Source: Megalonaias nervosa (lineage: Eukaryota > Mollusca > Bivalvia > Unionida > Unionidae). Taken from it: a DNA stretch of 64,000 nucleotides. The first letter of the stretch is position 1. Every line of letters begins with the position of its first letter. Position numbers and translations under genes: made by a program. Positions 12,400 to 22,890 of the stretch are shown here, piece after piece. A model generated the notes under the pieces. It did not search any database, was not told the origin of the DNA, and was given only the letters and a program-made list of their open reading frames with translations. The stretch spans positions 62,001 through 126,000 of the forward strand of contig JAECUM010004441.1 of assembly GCA_016617855.1 (NCBI GenBank). Direction: 5' to 3'.

Positions 12400-13271
12400 T
12401 CAGGTGCAATGTCAATGATCATAATTTCTCTTTTGAGTTTGCTTTTGATAGCTTTCCAATTTCTTCAGTTTCACTAAATCTGGCCGTTGGTTGTAAGTTT
12501 TTTTGGTGCCATTGGAAAAGTAGTTTGTAATTTTCTTCCCATCAATAATTCAGCAGGGCTGTATCCATTTGGTAATGGTGTTGTGCAATATGTCAAAAGA
12601 GCTATGTAAGGATTGTTTGCTTTTTAAAGCATTCTTTTAATTGTTTGATCAGCTCTTTCAGCAAGACCATTGCTCTGTGGATATTTTGGACTACTTGTAA
12701 TATGCCTGAATCCATAATCTGTTGCAAATTCTTTGAGTATTGCAGATTTGTAATGCGGTCCATTATCTGAAACTAATACTTCTGGTATACTGTGTCACGC
12801 AAAGATTCATTTGAGATGACTGACAATTGCTTTAGATCCTGTGCCTTGCAATTTTGCTATTTCAATGTATCGTGAAAAATAATCAATCACCAAGACAGAT
12901 GTTTGACCATTCAGTTCAAACAAGTCTGAAGCAACTCTTTGCCAAAGTCGACTTGGAAATTCATTTGGTATCATTGGTTCAGCTTGATCTCTTGAGTTTT
13001 CGATGCAATTTTCGCAAGACTTTACCAGGTGTTCTAGTGAAGTAATTAGTCCTTTCCACCAAACTGACATTTTGGCGCGTTCTCGGCATTTAACTATGCC
13101 TTGGTGACCATTGTGAATTCTCTCTAGGATTTCTTTTTGAAGTGATTCTGGTACAACCAGGCATGTACCTTTCATTAAAAGACCATTCTGAAATGTAAAT
13201 TCACGTCTGCATGTACCTTTCATTAAAAGACCATTCTGAAATGTAAATTCACGTCTATCTGCCCAGTACAA
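12400..13271 (-). pseudogene. Gypsy integrase remnant with 48-bp internal duplication
   Basis: The frame at 12807-13271 contains the zinc-binding HHCC region (HNGHQG, KCRER, CENC) and the start of the catalytic core with the first Asp (SDLFE). The second Asp (VSDNGPHY) and the Glu (GLAERA) are readable in another frame between about 12640 and 12790, so a frameshift splits the DDE core although the residues themselves survive. A perfect 48-bp tandem duplication at 13161-13256 repeats 16 residues upstream of the zinc-binding region. Confidence 0.85.
13161..13256. repeat. Perfect 48-bp tandem duplication
   Basis: Two identical 48-bp units (13161-13208 and 13209-13256) lie inside the integrase reading frame. 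The length is a multiple of three, so the frame is kept. Identity of the copies suggests that the duplication is younger than most of the element's other damage. Confidence 0.95.
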
Positions 13272-13472
13272 TTGAATTTAACCGTTAATAGTGGATTTCT
13301 CTGGCCACCCCTTTTCACAGAATTGAACAAGTTGTTTGCAAATCGAATCATTTCAATATTCAGACTTTATTTGTTCAAGTTAAGTATTTGATGTGGGTTA
13401 ATTACTAACTTCGAAATCAACATAGGCATTAGTTTCAGCCTGAAGTTCTCTGTCACTCTCAGAGTGATAACT

Positions 13473-14072
13473 TTAAGGTGTTCTGGATAGAGCATCAGCA
13501 GTTAATAGATTTTTGTCAGCAACATGAACTATACAAAAGTTGAATCTCATCAAACGCATTCTAAAGTGTTGAATTCTAGGGGGTAAATTTCCCAAGATTT
13601 TTGTGCTCATTAATGGTACTAATGGCTTATGGTCAGTTTCAAGTTTGAATTGTGACCCAATTAAATAGCTACTGAAGCGTTCACATGCCCAAGTGATTGC
13701 AAGGGTCTCTTTTTCTATTTGAGCATAGCATTGCTCAGTTTCTGACATACCTTGTGATGTAAATGCCACCGGTCTCAGAGTGCTACCGTGCTTGTGCCGT
13801 AGCACAGCACCTAGTCCAAATGAAGATGCATCTGCAGATACAAATATTTCTCTATTTGGATCATAATGTGCTAAAGTTGGTGAAGATATCATTTCTTGCT
13901 TGATATCTCTATAAGCTTGTTCTTGATCTGGACCCCAAGTCCACGAGTTTTTAGCTTTCAAAAGCTCACGTAATGGTTTTGATTTTTCTGCCAAATTTGG
14001 ACTAAATATGCCAAGCTGATTTGCCATACTGAGAAATCTTTGTATCTCTGTTATGCATTTTGGTGTTTCCAT
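13473..14072 (-). pseudogene. Gypsy RT thumb/connection and RNase H
   Basis: A 199-codon open frame, the longest intact piece of the element. It begins in the RT C-terminal part (FLSMANQLGIFSPNLAE) and continues into RNase H. Visible RNase H features are the SADASSFGLGAVL strand carrying the first catalytic Asp, the EKETLAITWACERF helix with the Glu, the TDHKPL segment with the next Asp, and the TADALSR motif near the end. The family role is to degrade the RNA strand during reverse transcription. Confidence 0.88.
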
Positions 14073-14084
14073 TTCAGTTATAGC

Positions 14085-14640
14085 TTAGACTTTTTCCAGA
14101 TCACGTCGGCAACCATTTTCGTCAACAACATGCCCAAGAAGCCTAATGGATAGTCTCAAAATTTCACACTTTTCAGTATTCAAAGTGATGCCAGTCTTTT
14201 GAATTGATTTCATGACCATTTTTAGTCTTTTGTCATGCTGTTTCTGCGTTTCCCCAAAAACAAGAATATTGTCCATGTGACAGTGTTCTGCCATGTTGTT
14301 CCAGAGTTTCTGACATCCTTTTCTGAAAAAATTCAGCCACAGAACTGATTCTGAATGGAAGGTGATTAAAATAAAACCTACCAAAAAGAGTAATGCAAGT
14401 TGTAAGGAAGCGTGAATCTTTTGAAAGGTTTATCTGCCAAAAGCCTGAGTTTGGATCAAGATTGGTCAAAAGCTTTGCACCTGCTAGTTTTGCAAGGGAT
14501 TCTTCAACTGATGGTAGTGGGTGGTTCTCTTTTTTAACTGATTCATTCAGCTTAGTTAGATCCATGCAAATTCTTACTGTACCGTTTGGTTTGGAACGAC
14601 AACCATTGCCACGCACCACTCAGTGGGCTCATTTACTTTT
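14085..14640 (-). pseudogene. Gypsy reverse transcriptase, frameshifted
   Basis: Two overlapping minus-strand frames (14233-14619 and 14085-14384) carry successive RT blocks. These are VRICMDLTKLN, LTNLDPNSGFWQI (first catalytic Asp region) and FNHLPFRISS, then in the second frame HMDNILVFG at the polymerase catalytic box and LLGHVV. The box normally ends in two aspartates, and here the second is Asn. With the frameshift this predicts an inactive enzyme. Confidence 0.88.
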
Positions 14641-14688
14641 GAAATAACACCCATTATTCCATTCTATCCAACTCCTCTTGAACTTTAT

Positions 14689-15369
14689 TCAATAAAGGAA
14701 TAGGAACCTTGAGGTAGATAAGGCATAAGGTTTGGCATTTTTGTTCAGAGTTATGTTATAGAACCATTTTGTTTTCCCTAGACCTTTAAACAAAATTGGG
14801 AATTTCTCGCGATAATCCCTATCTAAATTTATAGATTTATCGTGAATTTTGCTTGCATTTTGTGAGTTTTGATCTGAGACATTTACTGAGGATATATTTA
14901 CCTGTTCAATAATCTTGAGAGCCTGAATTGCGGGCCTGCCCAAGAGTGCCTGATTCAGCCCCTTTACAACAGATATGTCTTGTACACTGAATACATTGTT
15001 TGATTCCAGTCCATATGTAAATTTTCCCAGCACTTTAAGTTCAGAGTTTCCAGGTCCATACAGTTTTAGATCAGACTTGGATAGTTTTAGGTCTCTGATT
15101 TTTCATAAATCTCTCTCATGAATTACAGTCACATCAGCTCCAGTATAAATCTTGAATAAAAGTGAAGCATTGTTCAATCTTATATCCACGGCTGACCCTT
15201 CTTGGCATCCCGCTTCTTTTGCTGGACATCGGTCCCGAGAATGATTAACTTTGTTTCCACATCTTATGCGTCCTTTTCTGCTGACATTATTCTGTTGAAC
15301 TTTTGGGATTTTATTTTTCTGCTTCCCATATTTCAGTGAAGACAATTTTAGTGCATCCATTTCAGTCAT
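14689..15369 (-). pseudogene. Gypsy nucleocapsid knuckle and protease remnant
   Basis: The frame at 15103-15369 has a CCHC-like knuckle whose first Cys is replaced (IRCGNKVNHSRDRCPA). It is followed by the protease segment LLFKIYTGADVTVI, where the catalytic Asp of the DTGA motif is Tyr. The frame at 14689-15033 continues with the protease C-terminal part (ALLGRPAIQAL) and the linker to RT. Loss of the protease nucleophile means that this copy could not process its own polyprotein. Confidence 0.82.
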
Positions 15370-15407
15370 TCGTTCTCCATTTGCTCATATAGCTGATTGT
15401 TGCTTTT

Positions 15408-15843
15408 TCATACCTCATTTTGTCGAGCTTGGCTAACGGCAGACACTAGAGTTTTGCATCTAAGTGTAATTTTTCCGACAGTTTTGAATCTTGTAGTCCA
15501 ACTACAAGTCAATCTCTGATCATTTTCATCATGTAGTGCCCCGAAATTACAATTATCTGCTAACACATAGATAGCTGTAACAAAACTGTCCACTGTTTCT
15601 CCCTCTTTGATTAAATTTTGCCCTTTCCTCTTTGGAATGAAATATCGCACAAATCTATCTGTCATGGGCTTCCACTTCTTTTGATCTTCCTCTGTCTGGT
15701 TCAACAAAAACAAAATTTCATCAGCCTCACTTCCCATGGAATAAATCAAGGTATTTACTTGAATTTCTTTCTCTTTTTCACTAAGTCCAGACGCTTGAAA
15801 AGTCAAATTTGTCCAGATTTGTAAACTGAAATGAAGCCATTTT
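15408..15843 (-). pseudogene. Gypsy gag remnant
   Basis: The gag start MASFQFTNLDKFDF is readable near 15843. A frame break follows, and the main frame 15408-15806 continues with ASGLSEKEKEIQVNTLIYSMG and QNLIKEGETVDSF, both typical of gag in the gypsy lineages of invertebrates. A segment between the two parts that is usual in the family seems to be missing. It ends in a Gln/Arg-rich QARQ segment. Confidence 0.75.
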
Positions 15844-15886
15844 CAACTCTGATAATTTTAATCCTGTGTTTTTACTGCTGCCACCA

Positions 15887-16142
15887 TGTAATGTTATTTG
15901 TTATTGATGAATAACTGCAGAAGGCCTTCTATACTATTTATTAAATACAAGATATCAGTACAGTTAGGAAGGGGAGTAAAGACTGCCCTGCAAGTATTTT
16001 TCCCATGGAACATAAACAAATAGTGAAAGTGTAACATAAACCAGCTGTTGGTGTATATCAGTTCTAATTCAGTGTGGAATATCTGATTACTTTTAGTGTC
16101 AAGTGATATTTCAAAGCTAATTAGATTAAGGCTTATACTACA
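15887..16142 (-). repeat. 5' LTR of the gypsy element
   Basis: A 256-bp LTR with the same TG...CA ends as the left copy. On the minus strand this is the promoter-bearing LTR. TGGTGGCAGCAG, immediately inside it at about 15875-15886, has the TGG start expected of a site complementary to a tRNA 3' CCA end. Confidence 0.93.
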
Positions 16143-16147
16143 GTACT

Positions 16148-17405
16148 GTATGCACCACTGGTTTTGGGTTTTGTGAAGATTTTAGCTTTATTTTACATTA
16201 AGTTGATGTTTCTGTGTCCTTTGAACCCAACTGTAACATGTATCTTTTCTGTTAAACAAAATAAAGTGGAGGCTCAATTCATAACATGTTCAGGAGTCTT
16301 TGCTTAAAATTGTGCTCAACACCCATTTACATCCAAAACTGAATATCATATCCTTTTAAATGTACCATGATTGGAAAACATTTAACTATGAGAGTAACAG
16401 AAGGAGAGACCAAACTGCAACTGGAAGGATAACGTTGGGGGCAAAAAGACTGGGTGAATATTGTATCAACATCATGAAAATAGAATATAAAAAAAACTTG
16501 ATTTATTATCAGCTAAAAGTCAACTGAAAATACCATTTAACAAGTCCTCAAATTTTTGTGTGAGAGAGAGATCGATCAAGATCTAAATGCAGACTCTTCA
16601 AAAGACAGACAACTACATGACTGTGCTTATTTTCACAAAAAATAGATTAAAGGCACATGAAACAATTTAGGAAATTGGAATGGAATTTTGTTCTGGATTG
16701 TATAGTACAGCAACAAATAAGGCCAAGGCTGGGTCAGACTGGCAGTTTAACCACCCACACACCAACCCCCAACCCTCAAAATCACCTGACAATTCTTTTC
16801 AGGTGCCAAGGCAATTAGGGATGGTCCACCTACTATGGTGTGCCCTTGTATAACATAGGCAAATTCAAATTTTAGTATCAACAATGACTCACTGTACAGT
16901 AACTTGTATAGCTACACATCTTTACTATAAATAAAATAAAATAACACCTTCCCATGCATATTTATCAAATGCTAATACTTGTCAATACTTTATAATCAAG
17001 CTGACAATGGCTACTGCTTTTATTTATGTAGAACATCTTCTTCAGTCTTGAGGAGAGATCATTTGATTTTCTAATGAGGTGGGTGGGGGGTGGGGTGGAA
17101 TTGAGACTGTTTGAAAAGCTTAAAAGCAATTGTATTGCTCTAATTTGTGGCAAAAATGGACCTTCCTCTATACTTCATTCCACTTGAAACAAAAATTATT
17201 TTGTTATCAAAGGAGCATTGAAGGGATAAACTCCCTCAGCAAAATGCATGGAGAAATGAAAAATCACATGACCTGATCTGTATCTATTTTGGTCATATAA
17301 TGATAAGAAAAGTTCTGAAGTAAATTTTTTTGACAAAATTATGTCTAGCAAAAACAAAATATGTTTTAGTTTTTCATCATCCTGAAAGTCATTAAAACCA
17401 TGAAC
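16148..17405. other. Presumed intron DNA
   Basis: No gene or clear repeat was recognised. A polypurine/polypyrimidine-biased stretch lies near 17078-17096. Confidence 0.35.
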
Positions 17406-18329
17406 AAAAATGTAATGCGTAAAATTTTGAATGAGTATTGAACCTTAAAGTTGAATAAATTGTGCATTAAAATTTTATCATAGTCGGCCAGGAAAGTCTT
17501 TGTGAAAGGTCACTTCAACATTTTTCTCTATCTCAGCTGTTAAACTTGAAAGGATAGCATCATCAGTTCAGTAGAATTGACCCTGGAATCGTAATGCTAT
17601 CCGGGGTAAAGTAGAGTAGGGTTACCGACCATAACCGCATGAAGGAGACCTCATGTCAAATAATCATTTTCAAAGGGAAGTTGGTATGCATTGTAATTCT
17701 CAGATTCTAGGCTGTGAAAATCTGATGAATGAAATAATTATCTTGGGGGAAATTTAGGAACCGCTGCTTATGATTGTAAGTTAGATTAAGGCATACACTT
17801 TGGAAGTAATGTGAATTTAAAAGTAACGACCTTGGTCAAATTCTTTAGTCAGAACATCTCCTGCGTAAGGAAGATTGGCTCCGGGAAACCTAAAGAATAG
17901 TGCTTTCCTCATTAAAAAAGTAAAGGGACCAGGTGGCTGTCTTGAAAGGTAAGACTGGCTATAGTGCTATGATGCATGATTTGTGAAAAACAGCATTAAG
18001 GTACGCAATTTTAATTTTCATGTAATTTTTATGCAAATGTGTTTGATATTACTATGATCCATACTATATATCATTTATTCAAGTTCATGGAAATCTGTTG
18101 ATATGCTAGAGTTGTTATGCAATTTATTTCTTTAATTTTATAGTTACTAGTTCATTGATAGAATTTATGGATTGCATGCGATCCAAATTTTCAGATGTGT
18201 AGGATTGCATAGGGTTATATGAATTAATTTCCTTTGTCTGTTAGGATGATACTGATTATCTTAAGTTAATGATAATTGCATATTTATATATGATTTTGTA
18301 ATGCTTAAGATAGGGAACATTACAAAAAA
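17406..18329 (-). mobile_element. LTR-like copy A, minus orientation
   Basis: The segment 17411-18324 starts TGTAATG and ends CATTACA and is flanked by AAAAA on both sides (17406-17410, 18325-18329), as expected for a 5-bp target duplication. Positions 17411 to about 18001 are the reverse complement of the 3' half of the LTR at 18349-19445. Positions 18002-18311 are not shared with it. No internal coding region was seen, so it behaves like a solo LTR or a variant with a replaced 5' part. Confidence 0.7.
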
Positions 18330-19566
18330 CAACTTTAGAACATTTTTATATAACGTTCCCTCTTTGGTAAAGAGGGATGGCTAATAAATTTGGCGATTGT
18401 TATCTAGAGGATGACCTCCCTTGATGTTATTGCCTGGTGTGAGTGGATAGATAGAACATCAAAAGAGAACCAAGCAAGACTATTGAGAAGAAAAAATACA
18501 ATACGAGCCCCCTTAAACAAGAAATATAAAAATTAATTTTAATTAATTAATACATAAACTAAAAATTGGCAGCTTCAATTCAACAGATTTACATTAATGG
18601 AATTTAATAGCAGTGTTCAATTATGGATTCGTTCATCATGGTAACGAGTGGTGAAAAGAGCACAATGTCCACGCCTGATTTGCATCACCTAGTGTCGCTT
18701 CTTGTCTAGTTTCTGTGTACCCAATGTCTTCCCACCTCCACGTGTATGCTTTTTTCTTTCTCTGATCTTTCTACTCTGAACTCTTCATTTCTTTCTGGAC
18801 TTTTGTCTTCTGGTCTGTCCCTGTCAGTTCCTGGGAGAGCTGTTTCCTTAATGCTGTTTTCTTTTCACAAATCGTGCTTCCCAGGACTATAGCCTGTCTT
18901 TCCTTATAAGGCAGCCACCTGGTCCCTTTACCTTTTTAATGAGGAAAGCACTATTCTTTAGGTTCCCTTGGAGTCAATCTTTGTCTTCTCGCAAGAAAAA
19001 TCGGACTAAAGAATTTTGACCAAGGTCGTTACTTTTAAATTCACATTACTTCCAAGGTGTATGTCTTAATTTAACTGACCAATCGTAAGCAGTGGTTCCT
19101 AAATTTCCCCCAAGATAATTATTTCTTTTGTCACATTTGACAGCATAGAATCTGAGAATTATAATGCATATCAACTTCCCTCTGAAAAATGATTATTTGA
19201 CATGAGGTCTCTTTCATGCGGTTATGGTTGGTAACTCTACTGTACTTTCCCCAGGATAGTGTTATGATTCCAGGGTCAATTCTACTGAACTGATGATGCT
19301 GGCCTTTCAAGTTTAACAGCTGAGATAGAGAAAAATGTCGAAGTGACCTTTCACAAAGACTTTCCTGGCCGACTATGATAAAATTTTAATGCACAATTTA
19401 TTCAACTTTAAGGTTCAATACTCATTCAAAATTTGATACATTACACACAACAAGCAATAACATCGAGGGAGGTCATCCTCTAGATAACGATCGCCAAATC
19501 TATTAACCATCCCTCTTTACCAAGAGAGGGAACGTTACAAAAAACAACTTTAGAACATTTTTATAT
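18312..19566. repeat. 40-bp direct repeats bounding LTR copy B
   Basis: Positions 18312-18351 and 19527-19566 are 40-bp direct repeats with one visible difference. Each contains the end of a minus-oriented LTR (AGGGAAC.TTACA) plus 27 bp of flanking DNA. Between LTR B and the right repeat, 19446-19539 is the reverse complement of the first ~94 bp of LTR B. This is not a standard target-site duplication and implies a rearrangement. Confidence 0.85.
18349..19445 (+). mobile_element. LTR-like copy B, plus orientation
   Basis: About 1.1 kb with a TG-like start (TATAACGTTCCC, one change from TGTAACG) and end GATACATTACA. It is collinear along most of its length with the solo LTR at 48827-49932. 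Shared blocks include GATGACCTCCC, GAGCCCCCTT, AACAGATTTACAT and the 3' part. It has no clean target duplication of its own; it is bounded left and right by pieces of an oppositely oriented relative. Confidence 0.75.
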
Positions 19567-19916
19567 GTCTAAAAGAGAAACATTCAATGCACTTGTATAT
19601 AGTTAACTTATATTTTCATCTCAAATGACAGGAAAATTAAAAGGGCATAAATTTGATTTCACCCAGTAAATACATATTTCATAGATATTTTTGCTTGTGC
19701 ACTAGTGGTGCAACAATATACCAGTATACCAGTATATTACAATTTGCTGTTTTTGGTAATACATACAGCAACACGAATTTGTGTACCATGATTTTGTTCA
19801 TGGTCTTGCTTTCATCCTATAAATCTGTGGTATTCCTCACAATTTTTCCAATTTAATTCATTGACCATATTTTTTTTTTCTCCTAGATGCAAGAGAATGT
19901 AAAACATGATGCACAG

Positions 19917-21809
19917 TACAGTGGGACCCCGCTATAACACGGTAGTTGGGAGCCATAGAACCTGACCGTGTTATGAACCGAACCGTGTTATAAGCAACCA
20001 TGTAAAGTACCAACAAATTTGCAGGGTTAGCAGGGTGGGTGGGGGTGGTAATGAAAACGGGTGCAGAAACGTGTGCTTCGTTGGCATACTTACCATTTTA
20101 AATCAATGTATATTAAATGAGAAAACACCTGCAGTGATAACAGAGATTGCATATATATTTCTTTATTCAGAGAACCACACATTGGTACATACACGTGTAT
20201 AGTTTATATATACATATCTAATCTATAGCATGAATAGAGTATCAACACCGTGTACTTACCCGTAAATCGAATCACATACATTGAATCCACAATACAAGCA
20301 TTTCCATCGAAAATATCCGCACACAGATTTAAAATATTCAATAATTTTGTCACTGATCATTATGTGACTGAATTCAGTGGAAAAATAAATAGGAAATATT
20401 ACGAACCGAATCATGGAACTGTACGTCCGAAGGTTAAAAAACGGTGTCTGTATAAATTTCATACTGCTAAATTTTCTCATCCGTGAATTGTAATTCTTTA
20501 TTATTGTTTGAAAAACTCAGTGATTTTCAGCTGCTTTCAGCTACTGTCATGTTTGCTCTTTTCAAAGTCAATCATATTTCTTAACTGAAGAATTCGAACA
20601 TAGTCAATATCTTGCGTCTCCATCCATCTCAAAGCACACTCTAAATTTTTGACTGCTTCTGTTGCTGACAGTGGATTATCCTCAGGTGTGGTGTCCTCAG
20701 TGTCATCAGAAGCATCACCATTGTCATCATCACCATTGGTGTTATTGAACATAATATTTTGAACAATTTCTGCATCCGAAACGTGATCTGCAACTGGGCA
20801 GTCATTATCAAAATTGAGCCATTCATTAACACGGTCACGTGACTGCATCTTTTCTTTAAGAGTAAAAGCTTTACTTTTCCGTTTCCCGTTTTCCATTCAA
20901 AATGTCCACTAACTAACACTTTTACACCTATTAGTTTATAAGACTACAGCAAGAATAATTGTCAGTCAACAATGGGGGTGTATTTGTAGGAAGTGGACAA
21001 CATTATTCACTGGTCAACTGATTGCATAAAACAACACTGCCAAGCCACGCGCACATGTTGGCGGCTTTCGTTTCTTTGATGTTTTATAAATCGTTGCCCC
21101 ATAATTTGAACAAGTTTAGCTCGGCAATTGACTTTGATGATGAGCAATGTACTTAAATTAATTGATCTATAAATTCAGGTGAGAATCTTTTATCAATCGC
21201 CGTATTGTTTGTTGCTTAGTCGTGTAGTCAGTTTAGAGAACATATGTTGGATATTGTTTGAGCAACGACTGTATAAGGAATGCATTGAAGACAAACACAA
21301 AGTAGACTTGATGGCTTCATTGCTCATGGATCAGTAATAATAAGATTAACACTTTAGAGCTGTCATTTTTCAACAATAAACAAAGATCAAAGTTCTCAAA
21401 AGGCCCAGCCATTGGTACAGAAACTCGTATTTCCGATGTTTATTTTGGCACAAAACTGTAAGAAATTGGTTAATTAAAAATTTTTAGGAACCACGCCACG
21501 ATTGTTTTATATTCGAATCCATACGCGATTACCTCCCCAAAGAAGAAATGTTTTCCGTGTACGAGAATAATACATGTATATGATATTTCAGGAACCACGC
21601 CACAATCGTCTTATATTCGAATTTATATGCAATCTCTTCTCCAAAATGATAATAAAACTTTTTACATATTTAATTTTTCGTACTTATAAGAATTTTTTTT
21701 TTTGTTTTTACAAGGTATTAAGATAAATGAAATTTCGGGAGCCATGCCACGACCGTGTTATATCCGAATTCGTGTATAACAGAGCGTGCTATAGCGGGGT
21801 CCCACTGTA
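19917..21809 (-). mobile_element. Tigger/pogo-like element, internal-deletion derivative
   Basis: The element 19919-21807 begins CAGTGGGACCCCGCTATA and ends with its inverted complement. It is flanked by the TA dinucleotides expected for Tc1/mariner/pogo insertion (19917-19918, 21808-21809). Subterminal sequences contain further copies of the CCGTGTTAT word. The only substantial frame is a 119-codon minus-strand ORF, so it could move only with transposase supplied in trans. Confidence 0.9.
20537..20896 (-). pseudogene. Tigger-like transposase, N and C termini fused
   Basis: A 119-codon frame begins MENGKRKSKAFTLKEKM, which resembles the start of pogo/Tigger transposases just before the psq helix-turn-helix. 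It then passes directly into a sequence typical of their C terminus: VNEWLNFD, an acidic DDDNGDASDDTEDTTPEDN stretch, and a Leu-rich RWMETQDID...LQLRNMI end. The DNA-binding and DDE catalytic domains are absent, indicating an in-frame internal deletion. The family comparison is from memory of motif layout and would need alignment. Confidence 0.7.
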
Positions 21810-22104
21810 CCATTATTTGGGCAAAGCTTCATCTGGGGCCACATCTGACCTTTTCCGTGTGAAATACAAGGTTTTTCCAATCAAAATACTTAAGTCATGT
21901 TAGCTTCCTTTTCTCATCTCAAATATTTATTAACATTGACTTATTTTTCACCAAATTGCTGCAAAAGATCTGCAAGCTTTCAGTGATGTTTGGTTTTGGA
22001 TCCTCAATAAGACTTGTATTGTGCACATACTTCTCTGAAACGGAGGTGGTGGTCATGTATAAAGCTTGCAGAAACATTACTAAAACAATTCTCTTGAATG
22101 TGCC

Positions 22105-22890
22105 TTTAGCACTGGACCACTTGAGCCACTGAATTTTATGTGACTATTACTGCTTTGATCTTAAATGAGGACTGGGAGCTGCAGTCTTCATGCTGCAGAC
22201 CAAGTAGTTTCCAGAGTCACACTGGCTTAAACATTGCTGAAGTATTAGTGGATGCTATTGAGGAATGGAGTTTCTGCAAGCATTCTCCCTTAGTGATGGG
22301 AAAATGTCACTAATATGGATGTGGCTACTTTGCAGTCTGGATGCAACCCTCATATAGGCTGTTATGCTCACACTCTAAACCTAGCAGTGCACAAAGTGTT
22401 ATATATCAACAACCATATTTCAAGAATTGTTGGTTGTATAATAAAAGGATTGCATTATTTTTCACAAGACCAATACAGGTGCTGATGAACTTAAAGGCAA
22501 AACTAAATTGTTTAAAAATTAAATGATTTAAAAACATAAAACTGGTCCAAGATGTGTGCACCGTGTTGAACATTACTGCAGATGTGATTGAAAGGTTCCT
22601 GGAATTGCATCCTGCTGTTTATACTACTTTAGCTACTAAGAAGCAATACCAGCAACATCAGTTCAGTGTCTGAAGATGTTTCTCTTCCCAAGGATGTTAT
22701 GAACTGCCTGATTCATCTTGAAGAAATTACAAAAACTATGAGCTCGGAGAAAATACTTACAGAATCACTCATAGTTCCATTCCAGAAAAAGCTCCTGTCT
22801 GTTACCTTAGCTACACAGCAAAAATGACTCTGATATTGTCAGACAAATGAAAAAGGCCTTTTTTGATGATTTGTGTACCAGGTAAATATC
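22105..22890 (+). pseudogene. hAT (ZBED-like) transposase catalytic region, broken
   Basis: Readable blocks in order across several frames are ATEFYVTITALILNEDWELQ (22124-22183), HTGLNIAEVLVDAIEEW, then CNPHIGCYAHTLNLAVHK around 22340-22395, and VIERFLELHPAVYTTL near 22585. Next come a block with VMNCLIHLEEITKTMSSEKI and IVPFQKKLL up to about 22820. These match the order in hAT transposases. An in-frame stop, frameshifts and an apparent short deletion just before NMDVA, where the family has a catalytic Asp, mark it as dead. Confidence 0.82.

Larger units (their letters stand above)
11752..16147 (-). mobile_element. Ty3/gypsy LTR retrotransposon, decayed
   Basis: A minus-strand element of about 4.4 kb (11757-16142) flanked by the 5-bp target duplication GTACT (11752-11756 and 16143-16147). 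Two ~255-bp LTRs begin TGTAATG and end CTACA. The internal order is gag, zinc knuckle/protease, reverse transcriptase, RNase H, integrase, which is the Ty3/gypsy order. A TGGTGGCAGCAG primer-binding-like site abuts the 5' LTR and an AGGAGGGGAGA polypurine tract abuts the 3' LTR. Several frameshifts and stops break gag-pol, and the LTRs differ at roughly 15-20 positions by eye, so the copy is old and not autonomous. Confidence 0.95.

Noticed and set aside
20256..20486. Overlapping 74- and 78-codon frames at 20.3 kb
   Set aside because: They lie in the non-coding part of the Tigger derivative and show no transposase motif.
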